Assembly: GCA_035948315.1 (NCBI GenBank) | Contig: DASZJG010000034.1 | Span: 90,788-154,787 of the forward strand | Length of the DNA stretch: 64,000 bases | Origin: CAJCJE01 sp035948315 | Lineage (GTDB): Bacteria; Actinomycetota; Actinomycetes; Mycobacteriales; Pseudonocardiaceae | Direction: 5' to 3' | Shown here: in pieces, positions 45,629 to 53,407 of the stretch | Layout: every line of letters starts with the position of its first letter | Numbering within the stretch: the first letter of the stretch is position 1 | Notes under the pieces: generated by a model | What the model saw: the letters and a program-made list of their open reading frames with translations, nothing else | Told to the model about the DNA's origin: nothing | The model's database searches: none | Translations under genes and position numbers: made by a program

Positions 45629-45836
45629 TAGTCCTCGCTGTCTGTTCCGGCCAAGATCACTTGGCACAGGTCATCCAAAGCCCTACTGACATTCTACTTG
45701 GCCGCAATCGCGTACGTGGGCCAAGGACACCCCTAGAAAGCTCGCAGCGGGACGGAAGTTCTTTCCAACGTCAACGCCCGCATTCGAAATATTTTAGCTT
45801 CTCTACTTCGCGCTCAGCCACCCGATCGGCGACTCG

Positions 45837-46493
45837 TCAGCCATAGGTGTCTCGGGGACCCCTGCCGGGGACGTGCCGGTTCCCGTGCCGCCAGCTCGGA
45901 GCGCTCGGACCTGCGACTTTGAGGCGCTTGACCACCCCGTTGCCGACCCCTGCCGCGATCTTGGCCAGGAGTTGCCGTTGCAGCAACCGCAACTGGGTCG
46001 CCCAGGCGGTCGAATCGGCCTGCACGGTCAGCTCGCCGTCGGTCAGGCTGATCGGCTGACTGTGCTCGGCGACATCCGCCCCGACCAGCGCACTCCACCG
46101 GGCGAAGACCTCGCCGCCGTTGAGCTTCTCGGTCCAGCCCCGGTCGGTGGCCATCTTGGAGACCAGCCTGCCCAGCGGTTGCGGATCGCGGTCATCCGGC
46201 CTCGGCCCCGACCACCTGCGCCGCCGCCGCGCGGCAGAAGTAGCCCCCGAGCCGCGCGGCCGACCCCGACCCCGCGCCTTGGCACTGGCCTGCGCCGCGC
46301 GGAGCGCCTCCCTGGCGAGGTCCGAACCCTTGAGGGGTTCACCCGGTGCATCGGCCGAGCCACCCGTCGGCGTGATCTTCGCGCCGGAAATGTCGCTCTT
46401 TCCGCCGGTTTCACCGCTGCCGGTGACCTTGTTATCCACATCATCCACAGGTTTGTCCCCAGATGTGCTACCCATCACCGCCGCCTCGCTCAC
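45837..46493 (-). CDS. dciA: DciA, DUF721 replicative helicase loader
   Basis: A 218-residue protein. The C-terminal DUF721/DciA domain (about 100-190) has 'WTEKLNGGEVFARWSALVGADVAEHSQPISLTDGELTV' followed by 'WATQLRLLQRQLLAKI', which matches the helicase-operator fold that loads DnaB. The N-terminal 90 residues are low-complexity and basic ('RARGRGRPRGS'). The start may be GTG 46493 or ATG 46475. It lies 14 nt after recF. The first 20 codons contain a cluster of DnaA-box-like motifs, a possible link to DnaA control. Confidence 0.87.
   Translation of the reverse strand: MSEAAVMGSTSGDKPVDDVDNKVTGSGETGGKSDISGAKITPTGGSADAPGEPLKGSDLAREALRAAQASAKARGRGRPRGSGATSAARRRRRWSGPRPDDRDPQPLGRLVSKMATDRGWTEKLNGGEVFARWSALVGADVAEHSQPISLTDGELTVQADSTAWATQLRLLQRQLLAKIAAGVGNGVVKRLKVAGPSAPSWRHGNRHVPGRGPRDTYG
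46432..46461. promoter_or_regulatory. DnaA-box-like cluster in the 5' part of dciA
   Basis: A perfect TTATCCACA (46432-46440) is followed directly by TCATCCACA (46441-46449), which is one base off the second position, and TTGTCCCCA (46453-46461). Three boxes in 30 nt lie within codons 11-21 of dciA and encode an Asp/Val/Lys stretch. Origin distance about 3.6 kb. Biological meaning untested. Confidence 0.5.
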
Positions 46494-46507
46494 CCGCTGT
46501 GCAGGGA

Positions 46508-47647
46508 TCAGCCCGCTCGACTGACCTGACCCCCGACGATCTCGAACCGGATCCCGGCCAACTCCGCCGGCACGTCCTCCGGCACCGCCGCGGTGATCAA
46601 CACCTGCTCGGCGGCCGCGGCCACCTCGGCAAGCCTGGACCGGCGGCGCCGATCCAGTTCGGCGAACACGTCATCGAGGATCAGCACCGGCTCGGTGCCA
46701 TCCGCGCGCAACAACTCATACGCCGCCAGCCGCAGGGCGAGCGCGAACGACCACGACTCGCCGTGACTGGCATAACCCTTGGCGGGCGCCTCGCCGAGGA
46801 TCAACTCCAACTCGTCGCGGTGCGGCCCGACCAGGCTGACCCCGCGATCGATCTCCTGCGACCGGACCTTCGCCAGCCCGGTGAGCAGCGCCGCCTCCAA
46901 CGCGTCCCGATCGGCGGGTCCGCCCGCGTAGGGAGTGGACTCGCCGAGACTGCACTTGTAGCGGACCACGACCGGCGCCGACTCCGGCGCGACCCCGGCA
47001 TACGCCTTGGCCACATGCGGCGCGATCTCGGTGACCAGGTCCAGCCGGCCGGCCAACAACTCGGCGCCGTGCCGGGCCAGGTGTCCGTCCCAGACATCGA
47101 GGGTGCGGATGTCGCCCGCGCCGCCCGCCCGGCGCGCGCTGCCGGCGGTCTTCAACAGGGCACCGCGCTGCTTGAGCACCCGCTCGTAGTCCATGCGCAC
47201 CCCGGCATATCTCGGCGCGCGTGCCACCAGCAGATCGTCGAGGAATCGACGACGCTCGCCGGGGTCACCTTTGACCAGGGCGAGATCCTCCGGTGCGAAC
47301 AGCACCATGCGCACGATGCCGAGCAGCTCCCTCGGCCGGGACACCGGTGCCCGGTTGATCCGGGCCCGGTTCGCCCGACCGGGAGTGATCTCCAGCTCCA
47401 GCCGCAGCTCGCGACCGTCGTTCACGGCGATGGCCCGGACCACGGCGTGGGACGCGCCGTGCCGGACCAGTGGCGCGTCGGTGGCCACCCGGTGCGAGCC
47501 GAGGGTGGCCAGGTAGCCGAGCGCCTCCACCAGGTTGGTCTTGCCCTGACCGTTGGCCCCGAGTAACACGTTCGGGCCTGGTTCGAAGGCGAGATCAGCC
47601 TGTTCCCAGGAACGGAAGTCGCTCACCTGCAGATGGGAGACGAACAT
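46508..47647 (-). CDS. recF: RecF, recombination and gap repair ATPase
   Basis: A 379-residue SMC-like ABC ATPase. ATG 47647 gives the standard RecF start ('MFVSHLQVSDFRSWEQADLAF'); longer versions overlap gnd. Walker A 'GANGQGKTN' at 30-38, signature motif 'YASHGESWSFALALRLA' near 310-325 and Walker B 'PVLILDDVFAELDRRR' near 338. It loads RecA at gaps with RecO/RecR. It follows gnd by five bases, so gnd, recF and dciA are likely co-transcribed. Confidence 0.95.
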   Translation of the reverse strand: MFVSHLQVSDFRSWEQADLAFEPGPNVLLGANGQGKTNLVEALGYLATLGSHRVATDAPLVRHGASHAVVRAIAVNDGRELRLELEITPGRANRARINRAPVSRPRELLGIVRMVLFAPEDLALVKGDPGERRRFLDDLLVARAPRYAGVRMDYERVLKQRGALLKTAGSARRAGGAGDIRTLDVWDGHLARHGAELLAGRLDLVTEIAPHVAKAYAGVAPESAPVVVRYKCSLGESTPYAGGPADRDALEAALLTGLAKVRSQEIDRGVSLVGPHRDELELILGEAPAKGYASHGESWSFALALRLAAYELLRADGTEPVLILDDVFAELDRRRRSRLAEVAAAAEQVLITAAVPEDVPAELAGIRFEIVGGQVSRAG

Positions 47648-47652
47648 GGGGA

Positions 47653-48552
47653 TCAGGCCGGCGACGCGGGTCCCGCCGCGTACACGGCGTGCCCGCCGAA
47701 CTGGTTGCGCAGCGCGGCGACCGCCTTCATGGTCGGCGAGTCCTCCTGGCGCGAGGCGAACCGCGCGAACAGCGCGGCCGAGATCACCGGCAGCGGCACC
47801 GCGTGGTCGACCGCCTCGTTCACCGTCCACCGGCCCTCGCCGGAGTCGTCGGTGTAGCCGCTGATCTTGGCCAGGCCCGGGTCCTCTTCCAGCGCCTTGA
47901 CCAGCAGGTCGAGCAGCCAGGACCGGACGACCGTGCCCCGGGTCCACGCCTTGAGGATGCCGTGCACATCCTTGACCTCGTCGACCGCGGTGAGCAGTTC
48001 GTAGCCCTCGGCGTAGGCCTGCATCAGGCCGTACTCGATGCCGTTGTGCACCATCTTCGCGAAGTGACCGGCGCCGACCTCGCCCGCGTGCGCGAAGCCC
48101 TCCTCGCGCGGCCCCTCCGGACGCAGCGCGTCGAAGATCGGCATGACCCGCTCGACGTGCTCGTCCGAGCCGCCGACCATCAGGCCGTAACCGACCTCGA
48201 GGCCCCACACCCCACCGGACACACCGCAGTCGAGGTAGCCGATGTTCTTGCCGGCGAGGAACGCGGCATTCGCCTTGTCGTCGGTGAACCGCGAGTTGCC
48301 GCCGTCGACGATCAGATCACCCTCGTCGAGCAGGTCGGCGAGTTCGTGGATGGTGTCCCTGGTCGGGTCACCGGACGGCACCATGATCCACACGGCGCGC
48401 GGCGCTTCGAGTCGCTTGACCATGTCCGCGAGCGAACCGGAGTCGCTCACGTCCGGGTTGCGGTCGTAGCCGACCACTTCGTGTCCAGCGCGACGCAGGC
48501 GTTCGCGCATGTTGAAACCCATCTTGCCAAGACCGACGAGTCCGAGCTGCAC
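47653..48552 (-). CDS. gnd: 6-phosphogluconate dehydrogenase, decarboxylating (NAD+-type)
   Basis: A 299-residue enzyme of the shorter Gnd class. Rossmann motif 'LGLVGLGKMGFNM' at the N-terminus, the 'VDGGNSRFTDD' substrate-binding motif near 83-93, 'YLDCGVSGG' near 106-114, and the catalytic Lys in 'GAGHFAKMVHNGIEYG' near residue 166. It oxidises 6-phosphogluconate to ribulose 5-phosphate. The presence of gnd between dnaN and recF is typical of actinobacterial origins. The upstream region to dnaN contains a parS-like palindrome. Confidence 0.94.
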   Translation of the reverse strand: MQLGLVGLGKMGFNMRERLRRAGHEVVGYDRNPDVSDSGSLADMVKRLEAPRAVWIMVPSGDPTRDTIHELADLLDEGDLIVDGGNSRFTDDKANAAFLAGKNIGYLDCGVSGGVWGLEVGYGLMVGGSDEHVERVMPIFDALRPEGPREEGFAHAGEVGAGHFAKMVHNGIEYGLMQAYAEGYELLTAVDEVKDVHGILKAWTRGTVVRSWLLDLLVKALEEDPGLAKISGYTDDSGEGRWTVNEAVDHAVPLPVISAALFARFASRQEDSPTMKAVAALRNQFGGHAVYAAGPASPA

Positions 48553-48629
48553 GGTCGCAGTCCCTCTCTGCTAGAGCCGGGACCGACACGGTCCCGATCG
48601 GTTGACGCGGGTCACCCGGAAATCAGACG

Positions 48630-48645
48630 TGTTTCATGTGAAACA
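48630..48645. promoter_or_regulatory. parS-like site between gnd and dnaN
   Basis: TGTTTCATGTGAAACA, 16 nt and nearly palindromic, differs from the consensus TGTTTCACGTGAAACA at one central base. It lies five bases from the dnaN stop. ParB sites within this distance of the origin are normal in actinobacteria. The central change may weaken binding. Confidence 0.65.
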
Positions 48646-48649
48646 CCGA

Positions 48650-49777
48650 TCAGCCGGGCAGCCGAACCGGCATCAGCAGGTAGAGATACCCGCCGAGCAC
48701 GTCCCCATCCTCCCCCACCGGTTTCACCAGTGCGGGCCGGTTGGGTGTGGTGAAGGACAGATGTGCCCGGTCGGTATGCAGGGCGCCGAGGCCGTCGAGC
48801 AGATAACCCGGGTTGAACGCGATCGTGACCGGCTCGCCCGTGTAGTCAACGGTGAGTTCCTCCTCGGCGCTGCCCTCGTCGTCGCCGCCGGCGGAGAGGC
48901 GCAACGTCGAGTCGGCGAACTCCAACCGCACCTGGGTGCCGCGCTCGGCGACCAGCGACACGCGCTTGATCGCCTCGACGAGCGGCGAGACCTCCAGCAC
49001 CGCGGCGGAGGTGTGCTCGCTCGGCAGCAGCTGCCGGTACTTCGGGAACTCCGCGTCGAGCAACCGGGACGTTGCGCGGCGGCCGTTGCCGGCCAGGCCG
49101 AGCAGACCGTCGCCGGAGGCGAGCGAAACCTCCACGCTGCTCCCGGCCGAACCGAGCGTCTTCGCGGCCTCGGCCAGAGTGCGCGCCGGCACCAGCACGG
49201 CCACGTCCTCGACGTCGCCGGTCGGCTGCCAGTCGAACTCGCGCATCGCCAACCGGAACCGGTCGGTCGCCACCAGGGTCAGCTTGGCGCTGGCGATCTC
49301 CATCCGGACACCGGTCAGCATCGGCAGCGTGTCGTCCCGGCCGGCCGCGATCGCGACCTGTGCAACCGCCGACCCGAAGACCTCGCCCGGCACCTCGCCC
49401 GCGCGCTGCGGCATCGCCGGCAGTTGCGGGTAGTCCTCGACCGGCATGGTCGGCAGGCTGAACTTGGCGCTGCCGCAGGTGATGCTCGCCCGAGCGCCGT
49501 CGACGGAGATCTCCACCGGCTGCGCGGGCAGCGCCTTGGTGATGTCGGCCAGGAGTCGACCGGACACCAGCGCCTTGCCCTCGGCCGCGATGGTCGCCGG
49601 AACGTCAACGGTCGCTGACACTTCGTAGTCGAAGCCCGCGACGGTCAACGCGCCCGAATCCCCACCCGCGTCCAGCAACACCCCGCCCAGAACCGGAACG
49701 GGTGGTCTGGACGGCAGGCTGCGGGCGACCCAGGCGACGGCCTCGGCAAGTCCGTCCCGCTCGACACGGATCTTCAT
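48650..49777 (-). CDS. dnaN: DnaN, DNA polymerase III sliding clamp
   Basis: A 375-residue ring-forming clamp. ATG 49777 with AGGAGGG nine bases before is the start; the frame upstream overlaps the origin. Three clamp domains are covered: 'MKIRVERDGLAEAVAWVARSLPSRPPVPVLGGVLL', a middle 'VATDRFRLAMREF' and C-terminal 'VKPVGEDGDVLGGYLYLLMPVRLPG', which contains the partner pocket residues. It tethers Pol III and other factors. Transcribed away from oriC. Confidence 0.96.
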   Translation of the reverse strand: MKIRVERDGLAEAVAWVARSLPSRPPVPVLGGVLLDAGGDSGALTVAGFDYEVSATVDVPATIAAEGKALVSGRLLADITKALPAQPVEISVDGARASITCGSAKFSLPTMPVEDYPQLPAMPQRAGEVPGEVFGSAVAQVAIAAGRDDTLPMLTGVRMEIASAKLTLVATDRFRLAMREFDWQPTGDVEDVAVLVPARTLAEAAKTLGSAGSSVEVSLASGDGLLGLAGNGRRATSRLLDAEFPKYRQLLPSEHTSAAVLEVSPLVEAIKRVSLVAERGTQVRLEFADSTLRLSAGGDDEGSAEEELTVDYTGEPVTIAFNPGYLLDGLGALHTDRAHLSFTTPNRPALVKPVGEDGDVLGGYLYLLMPVRLPG

Positions 49778-50470
49778 CGAACGTCGTCCCTCCTGGTTAA
49801 GCACTGGTGGTGGCCTGAGGTGAACCCGCCGGGGACGGCCAGGTCGGCCGGGCGGGCGAGATTCGCTCAGGTGTCGGTCGGCGGTGCGAACCGCCGCTGC
49901 CGGCACGAGGCGAACCTCTGCGTGGAGTCCCACCGTAGAGCCTTCTCGGCCGTCCCGTCATCCGGGGAGGCGAATCGCGATGTCGCCCGGATGGCGGTTG
50001 CCGCGGCTTGTCCCCACTGTTCACAGCCCCTGTTTTTCTTTTGTTTTTTCTCTTCAAAGAGCTAAAGACAGCAGAGACAGTAAGCGTTGTGGATTGTGTG
50101 GGTAACCCGAGTTTGCCCAGGTAGCCGGGCCGCGTCGGCTGTGGATCGGACCAGGGACAACTCCGTGGACAGTTTCGGCCCCCCGTGGATGGCCGGAGTG
50201 TCTACACCAGGGATCCACAATTTAGCCACTCTGTCCACACCTCGATCCCCAGATGTGCGTGCGTCCGTCCCCAGGTTGGTGGGGCCGGAAACTCACCTTG
50301 CCGGGCGACGTCGCGCCGAACTTTTCTGCGCAGGGTGCGTCCCCGCGTACCGGCCGTCGCCAGAAAAGTTCGCGCCGGGAGCCCGGCCGCACCTTCTATA
50401 TATGTATGGAGACGACCGAGGGCCCCACGAACCGTGTCGTGGGGCCCTCGTCGAGTCTGGGGTGGGGCGG
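49778..50470. other. oriC candidate (dnaN-dnaA intergenic region)
   Basis: A 693-nt gap between dnaN and dnaA on the same strand. DnaA-box-like 9-mers within one or two bases of TTGTCCACA are spread through it: TTGTCCCCA (50008), CTGTTCACA (50017), TGTGGATTG (50088), TGTGGATCG (50140), CGTGGACAG (50164), GATCCACAA (50212), CTGTCCACA (50231). A 20-nt T-rich tract at 50030-50050 is the best AT-rich unwinding candidate. A hairpin at 50417-50450 sits before dnaA's end. None of the boxes is perfect, unlike those upstream of dnaA. Confidence 0.85.
50417..50450 (-). terminator. dnaA terminator hairpin
   Basis: A 14-bp perfect stem (50417-50430 with 50437-50450, CGAGGGCCCCACGA and complement) with a 6-nt loop, 21 nt past the dnaA stop. 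No T run, so it may end transcription as a strong-stem type. Confidence 0.8.
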
Positions 50471-52036
50471 TCAGCCCCTGGCGCGCTGCTTGATCCGGGA
50501 CGTCAGCTCCTGCACCTGGTCGTAGACCCGGCGCCGTTCCGCCATCTCCTTGCGGATCTTCTTGTCCGCGTGCATCACCGTGGTGTGGTCGCGGCCGCCG
50601 AAGGTCTGCCCGATCTTGGGCAGCGAGAGGTCGGTCAGCTCCCGACACAGATACATGGAGATCTGCCGCGCCTGGGCGAGCGCCTTGGTCTTGCCCGGCC
50701 CGCACAGGTCGTCGATGGTCACCCCGAAGAACTCGGTGGTGACCACCATGATCGTGGAGGCGGTGATCTCGGGCGCCTGCGAGTCCGGGATCAGGTCGCG
50801 CAGCACGATCTCGGCCAGCTGCACGTCCACCGGCTGCCGGTTCAGCGACGCGAACGCGGTGACCCGGATCAGCGCCCCCTCCAGCTCGCGGATGTTGCGC
50901 TCGATCCGGTCCGCGATGAACTCCAGCACCTCGGCCGGCACGTTCAACCGGTCCTGCGCGGCCTTCTTGCGCAGAATCGCGATCCGGGTCTCCAGCTCGG
51001 GCGGCTGGATGTCGGTGATCAGGCCCCACTCGAACCGGGTGCGCAGCCGGTCCTCCAGGGTGCCCAGCCCCTTGGGCGGGCGGTCCGAGGAGACCACGAT
51101 CTGCTTGTTCGCGTTGTGCAGCGTGTTGAAGGTGTGGAAGAACTCCTCCTGAGTACCTTCCTTGCCCTCCAAGAACTGGATGTCGTCGACCAGCAGCACG
51201 TCGACGTCGCGGTAGCGGCGCTGAAACGCCACCTTGCGGTCGTCGCGCAGCGAGTTGATGAAGTCGTTGGTGAATTCCTCAGTGGACACGTAGCGAACCC
51301 GCATCCCCGGGAACAGCCGCTGGGCGTAGTGCCCGACCGCGTGCAGCAGGTGCGTCTTGCCCAACCCGGACTCGCCCCAGATGAACAGCGGGTTGTAGGC
51401 ACGCGCGGGCGCCTCGGCCACCGCGACCGCCGCGGCGTGGGCGAAGCGGTTGGACGAGCCGATCACGAACGTGTCGAAGGTGTACTTCTCGTTCAGCCGG
51501 GTCTGCGAGGTCTGCGGCTTGGCCGGCGCGGTGAACGGCTGGGTCGGCGGGTTCGCCGAGGAGTTGTTGCTGGAGTAGGTCGGCCAGATCTCGTGGACGG
51601 TGGCGAGCGAGTCCTCGCTCTTGTCCTCACCGTCGTCGTCGGTTTCCTCCGGCTCGGTTTCCGCACCCGGCTCGATGACCGAGGTGATCGGCACCACCTC
51701 ACCGTCGGTGGCGGGGATCTCCAGATCGATCGGCCCGGTCGGTTCGGCGACGGACTGCGGGGCCGGGCGGGGAACGGCGGCATCCACCTTCACCGCGAGC
51801 GAGACCGCCTTGCCCAGCCGGCGCGACAGGGCCGCGGTGATCGGATCCCGCAGCGCGCGCTCGATGGCTTCCTTGGCGAAATCACTCGGCGCGGCGAGCA
51901 GTGCGGTTCCGTCGAGCAGACCGATCGGGCGGGTCACCCGCATCCAGGCCCGCTGCTGCGGAGACAGTGTCCCGTCCGACAGCTCCTGGACGACCTGTTC
52001 CCACACGAGACCGAGGTTGCTCTGCTGGTCGGACAC
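50471..52036 (-). CDS. dnaA: DnaA, replication initiator
   Basis: A 521-residue AAA+ protein. N-terminal domain I about 1-85, a long acidic linker (100-175, Glu/Asp/Pro-rich), Walker A 'GESGLGKT' at 221-228, Walker B 'LLVDDIQFL' near 283, and the C-terminal box-recognition helix-turn-helix with 'GGRDHTTVMHADKKI' near 486-500. It binds DnaA boxes and unwinds oriC. The start is GTG 52036. Boxes upstream of the gene probably allow self-control. Confidence 0.97.
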   Translation of the reverse strand: MSDQQSNLGLVWEQVVQELSDGTLSPQQRAWMRVTRPIGLLDGTALLAAPSDFAKEAIERALRDPITAALSRRLGKAVSLAVKVDAAVPRPAPQSVAEPTGPIDLEIPATDGEVVPITSVIEPGAETEPEETDDDGEDKSEDSLATVHEIWPTYSSNNSSANPPTQPFTAPAKPQTSQTRLNEKYTFDTFVIGSSNRFAHAAAVAVAEAPARAYNPLFIWGESGLGKTHLLHAVGHYAQRLFPGMRVRYVSTEEFTNDFINSLRDDRKVAFQRRYRDVDVLLVDDIQFLEGKEGTQEEFFHTFNTLHNANKQIVVSSDRPPKGLGTLEDRLRTRFEWGLITDIQPPELETRIAILRKKAAQDRLNVPAEVLEFIADRIERNIRELEGALIRVTAFASLNRQPVDVQLAEIVLRDLIPDSQAPEITASTIMVVTTEFFGVTIDDLCGPGKTKALAQARQISMYLCRELTDLSLPKIGQTFGGRDHTTVMHADKKIRKEMAERRRVYDQVQELTSRIKQRARG

Positions 52037-52549
52037 CTGCGGGTTCCCCTCCCCTCATATCCTGCGACGCCGCATCGGGCCGCGCGCTGTTGGCCGATCC
52101 CCGCGGGGCGCGTGGGTATCGGCGCACGAGTACCCGAGCGTAGAGGTATCCACAAGGTTGTCCACAACTGTGCACGAGTGTGCGGCAGTCCACATCGAAC
52201 CCCCCGCAGGTTCAACGTCGTGCTCGCCTGGGCGGCAGCTCCCTCAACTAGGTCCCTTGCCCACAGCAGAAGGGGCACGCTAACAAGCGTGGCGTCCGGC
52301 CACAAGCCTTCGGTCGGGGCAAGTATCGCGGGCGATGCCGATCCGCGCCGAACGACCTGGCCAGCTACCCCCGATTTGGTGAGGCAGGCAGAGGTTGCGT
52401 ACCCTCGTGTATGTCTCCGCTTGCGGCAGGCGATTTTGGCATGCCTCTGCGGCTCTCATCGCATGAGCTTCTTACCAGTGCTGATCGTCATGTGCCGGGG
52501 ACACTGTAGGACCTGCACCAATTGGTATCTGAAGCCGGGAGAGAAGACC
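52037..52549. promoter_or_regulatory. dnaA-rpmH divergent region with DnaA boxes
   Basis: A 513-nt divergent gap. It holds a perfect TTGTCCACA (52158-52166) next to GTATCCACA (52146-52154), one base off, and a weaker CAGTCCACA (52186-52194). The boxes lie about 120-160 nt upstream of dnaA and suit autoregulation or part of the origin. Further downstream (about 52400-52430) is an AT-richer patch that may hold the rpmH promoter. No gene is seen. Confidence 0.65.
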
Positions 52550-52693
52550 GTGAGCAAGGGCAAGCGCACGTTCCAGCCCAACAACCGTCGTCGCGCGAGG
52601 ACCCACGGGTTCCGTCTGCGCATGCGCACGCGTGCCGGTCGGGCGATCCTCGGAGCCCGCCGGCGCAAGGGCCGCGCCGAGCTGTCCGCCTGA
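52550..52693 (+). CDS. rpmH: ribosomal protein bL34
   Basis: A 47-residue, very basic protein: 'SKGKRTFQPNNRRRARTHGFRLRMRTRAGRAILGARRRKGRAELSA' read in segments matches L34 along its full length. GTG 52550 has GGGAGAG upstream. It is part of the large ribosomal subunit. First gene of the rpmH-rnpA-yidD-yidC-khpB unit, transcribed away from dnaA. Confidence 0.97.
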   Translation: MSKGKRTFQPNNRRRARTHGFRLRMRTRAGRAILGARRRKGRAELSA

Positions 52694-52709
52694 TCGACTC
52701 CGCGAAGCC

Positions 52710-53114
52710 GTGCTCCCCGCGGCCTCCCGGCTCACCAGTAGCCAGGAGTTCGGGACGGTGGTCCGCCGGGGACGTCGAGCTGGTCGACCCCGGCTGGTGG
52801 TGCATGCCCTGATGGCGCCCACCGCCGGGAACACAGATGTGAATCACAGCGCGCCCACCCGGAATCGGCCCCTGTCGACCCGGGTGGGCTTTGTCGTGAG
52901 TAAAGCGGTCGGCAATTCGGTCGTCCGGCACCGGGTCAGCCGCCGGTTGCGGCACCTGATGCGGGACCGACTCGGAACTTTGCCGCAGGGCTGCGCGTTG
53001 GTGGTCCGAGCATTGCCAGCGGCTGCCGCCGCTTCCAGCGCGGATCTCGGCATCGACCTGGATGCCGCGCTGCGCCGGCTCAGCCGAGACAGCACGGACC
53101 GCGGCAGTCGGTAA
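52710..53114 (+). CDS. rnpA: RNase P protein component
   Basis: A 134-residue basic protein. GTG 52710 fits the family start ('VLPAASRLTSSQEFGTVVRRG', then 'RAGRPRLVVHAL'). The RNR-type signature is 'VSKAVGNSVVRHRVSRRLRHL' (about 67-88). It binds the RNase P RNA to mature tRNA 5' ends. An insertion of about 15 residues with 'NTDVNHSAPT' lies in the middle of the fold, as seen in some actinobacteria. Confidence 0.93.
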   Translation: MLPAASRLTSSQEFGTVVRRGRRAGRPRLVVHALMAPTAGNTDVNHSAPTRNRPLSTRVGFVVSKAVGNSVVRHRVSRRLRHLMRDRLGTLPQGCALVVRALPAAAAASSADLGIDLDAALRRLSRDSTDRGSR

Positions 53115-53125
53115 GGACGCATGGT

Positions 53126-53401
53126 GTGAGCGTTACCGAAATCGAAGTCGTGAATCGACCGGGACCAGTGGCACGGCTACTGGTCGGGTTGATCGGTTTC
53201 TACCGTCGGTGGATCTCCCCGCTGTTCCCGCCCGCCTGTCGGTTCTACCCCAGTTGCAGCGCATACGCGGTCGAGGCGGTGACCGTGCACGGCGCACTCA
53301 GGGGAAGTTGGCTGGCCCTGCGCCGGCTCTTGCGCTGCGGGCCCTGGCACCCTGGAGGTCTGGACCCGGTTCCGCCACCCACCCGTCCCGGCGAGGAGTA
53401 G
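53126..53401 (+). CDS. yidD: YidD membrane insertion factor
   Basis: A 91-residue protein with the YidD core 'LIGFYRRWISPLFPPACRFYPSCSAYAVEAVTVHG' (two Cys in 'CRFYPSC') and 'CGPWHPGGLDPVP'. It is a membrane-proximal protein that helps YidC insert proteins. The GTG start lies 11 nt after rnpA and it ends six bases before yidC, so all are one transcript. Confidence 0.93.
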   Translation: MSVTEIEVVNRPGPVARLLVGLIGFYRRWISPLFPPACRFYPSCSAYAVEAVTVHGALRGSWLALRRLLRCGPWHPGGLDPVPPPTRPGEE

Positions 53402-53407
53402 TTTTTC

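Noticed and set aside
46508..48208. A longer RecF starting inside gnd
   Set aside because: The extra N-terminal part is an out-of-frame reading of gnd; RecF homology begins exactly at ATG 47647.
50087..52693. An 868-codon open frame on the + strand across dnaA ending in the L34 sequence
   Set aside because: Only the last 47 codons are real (rpmH). The rest is antisense to dnaA, with Arg/Pro/His-rich content typical of GC-rich shadow frames.
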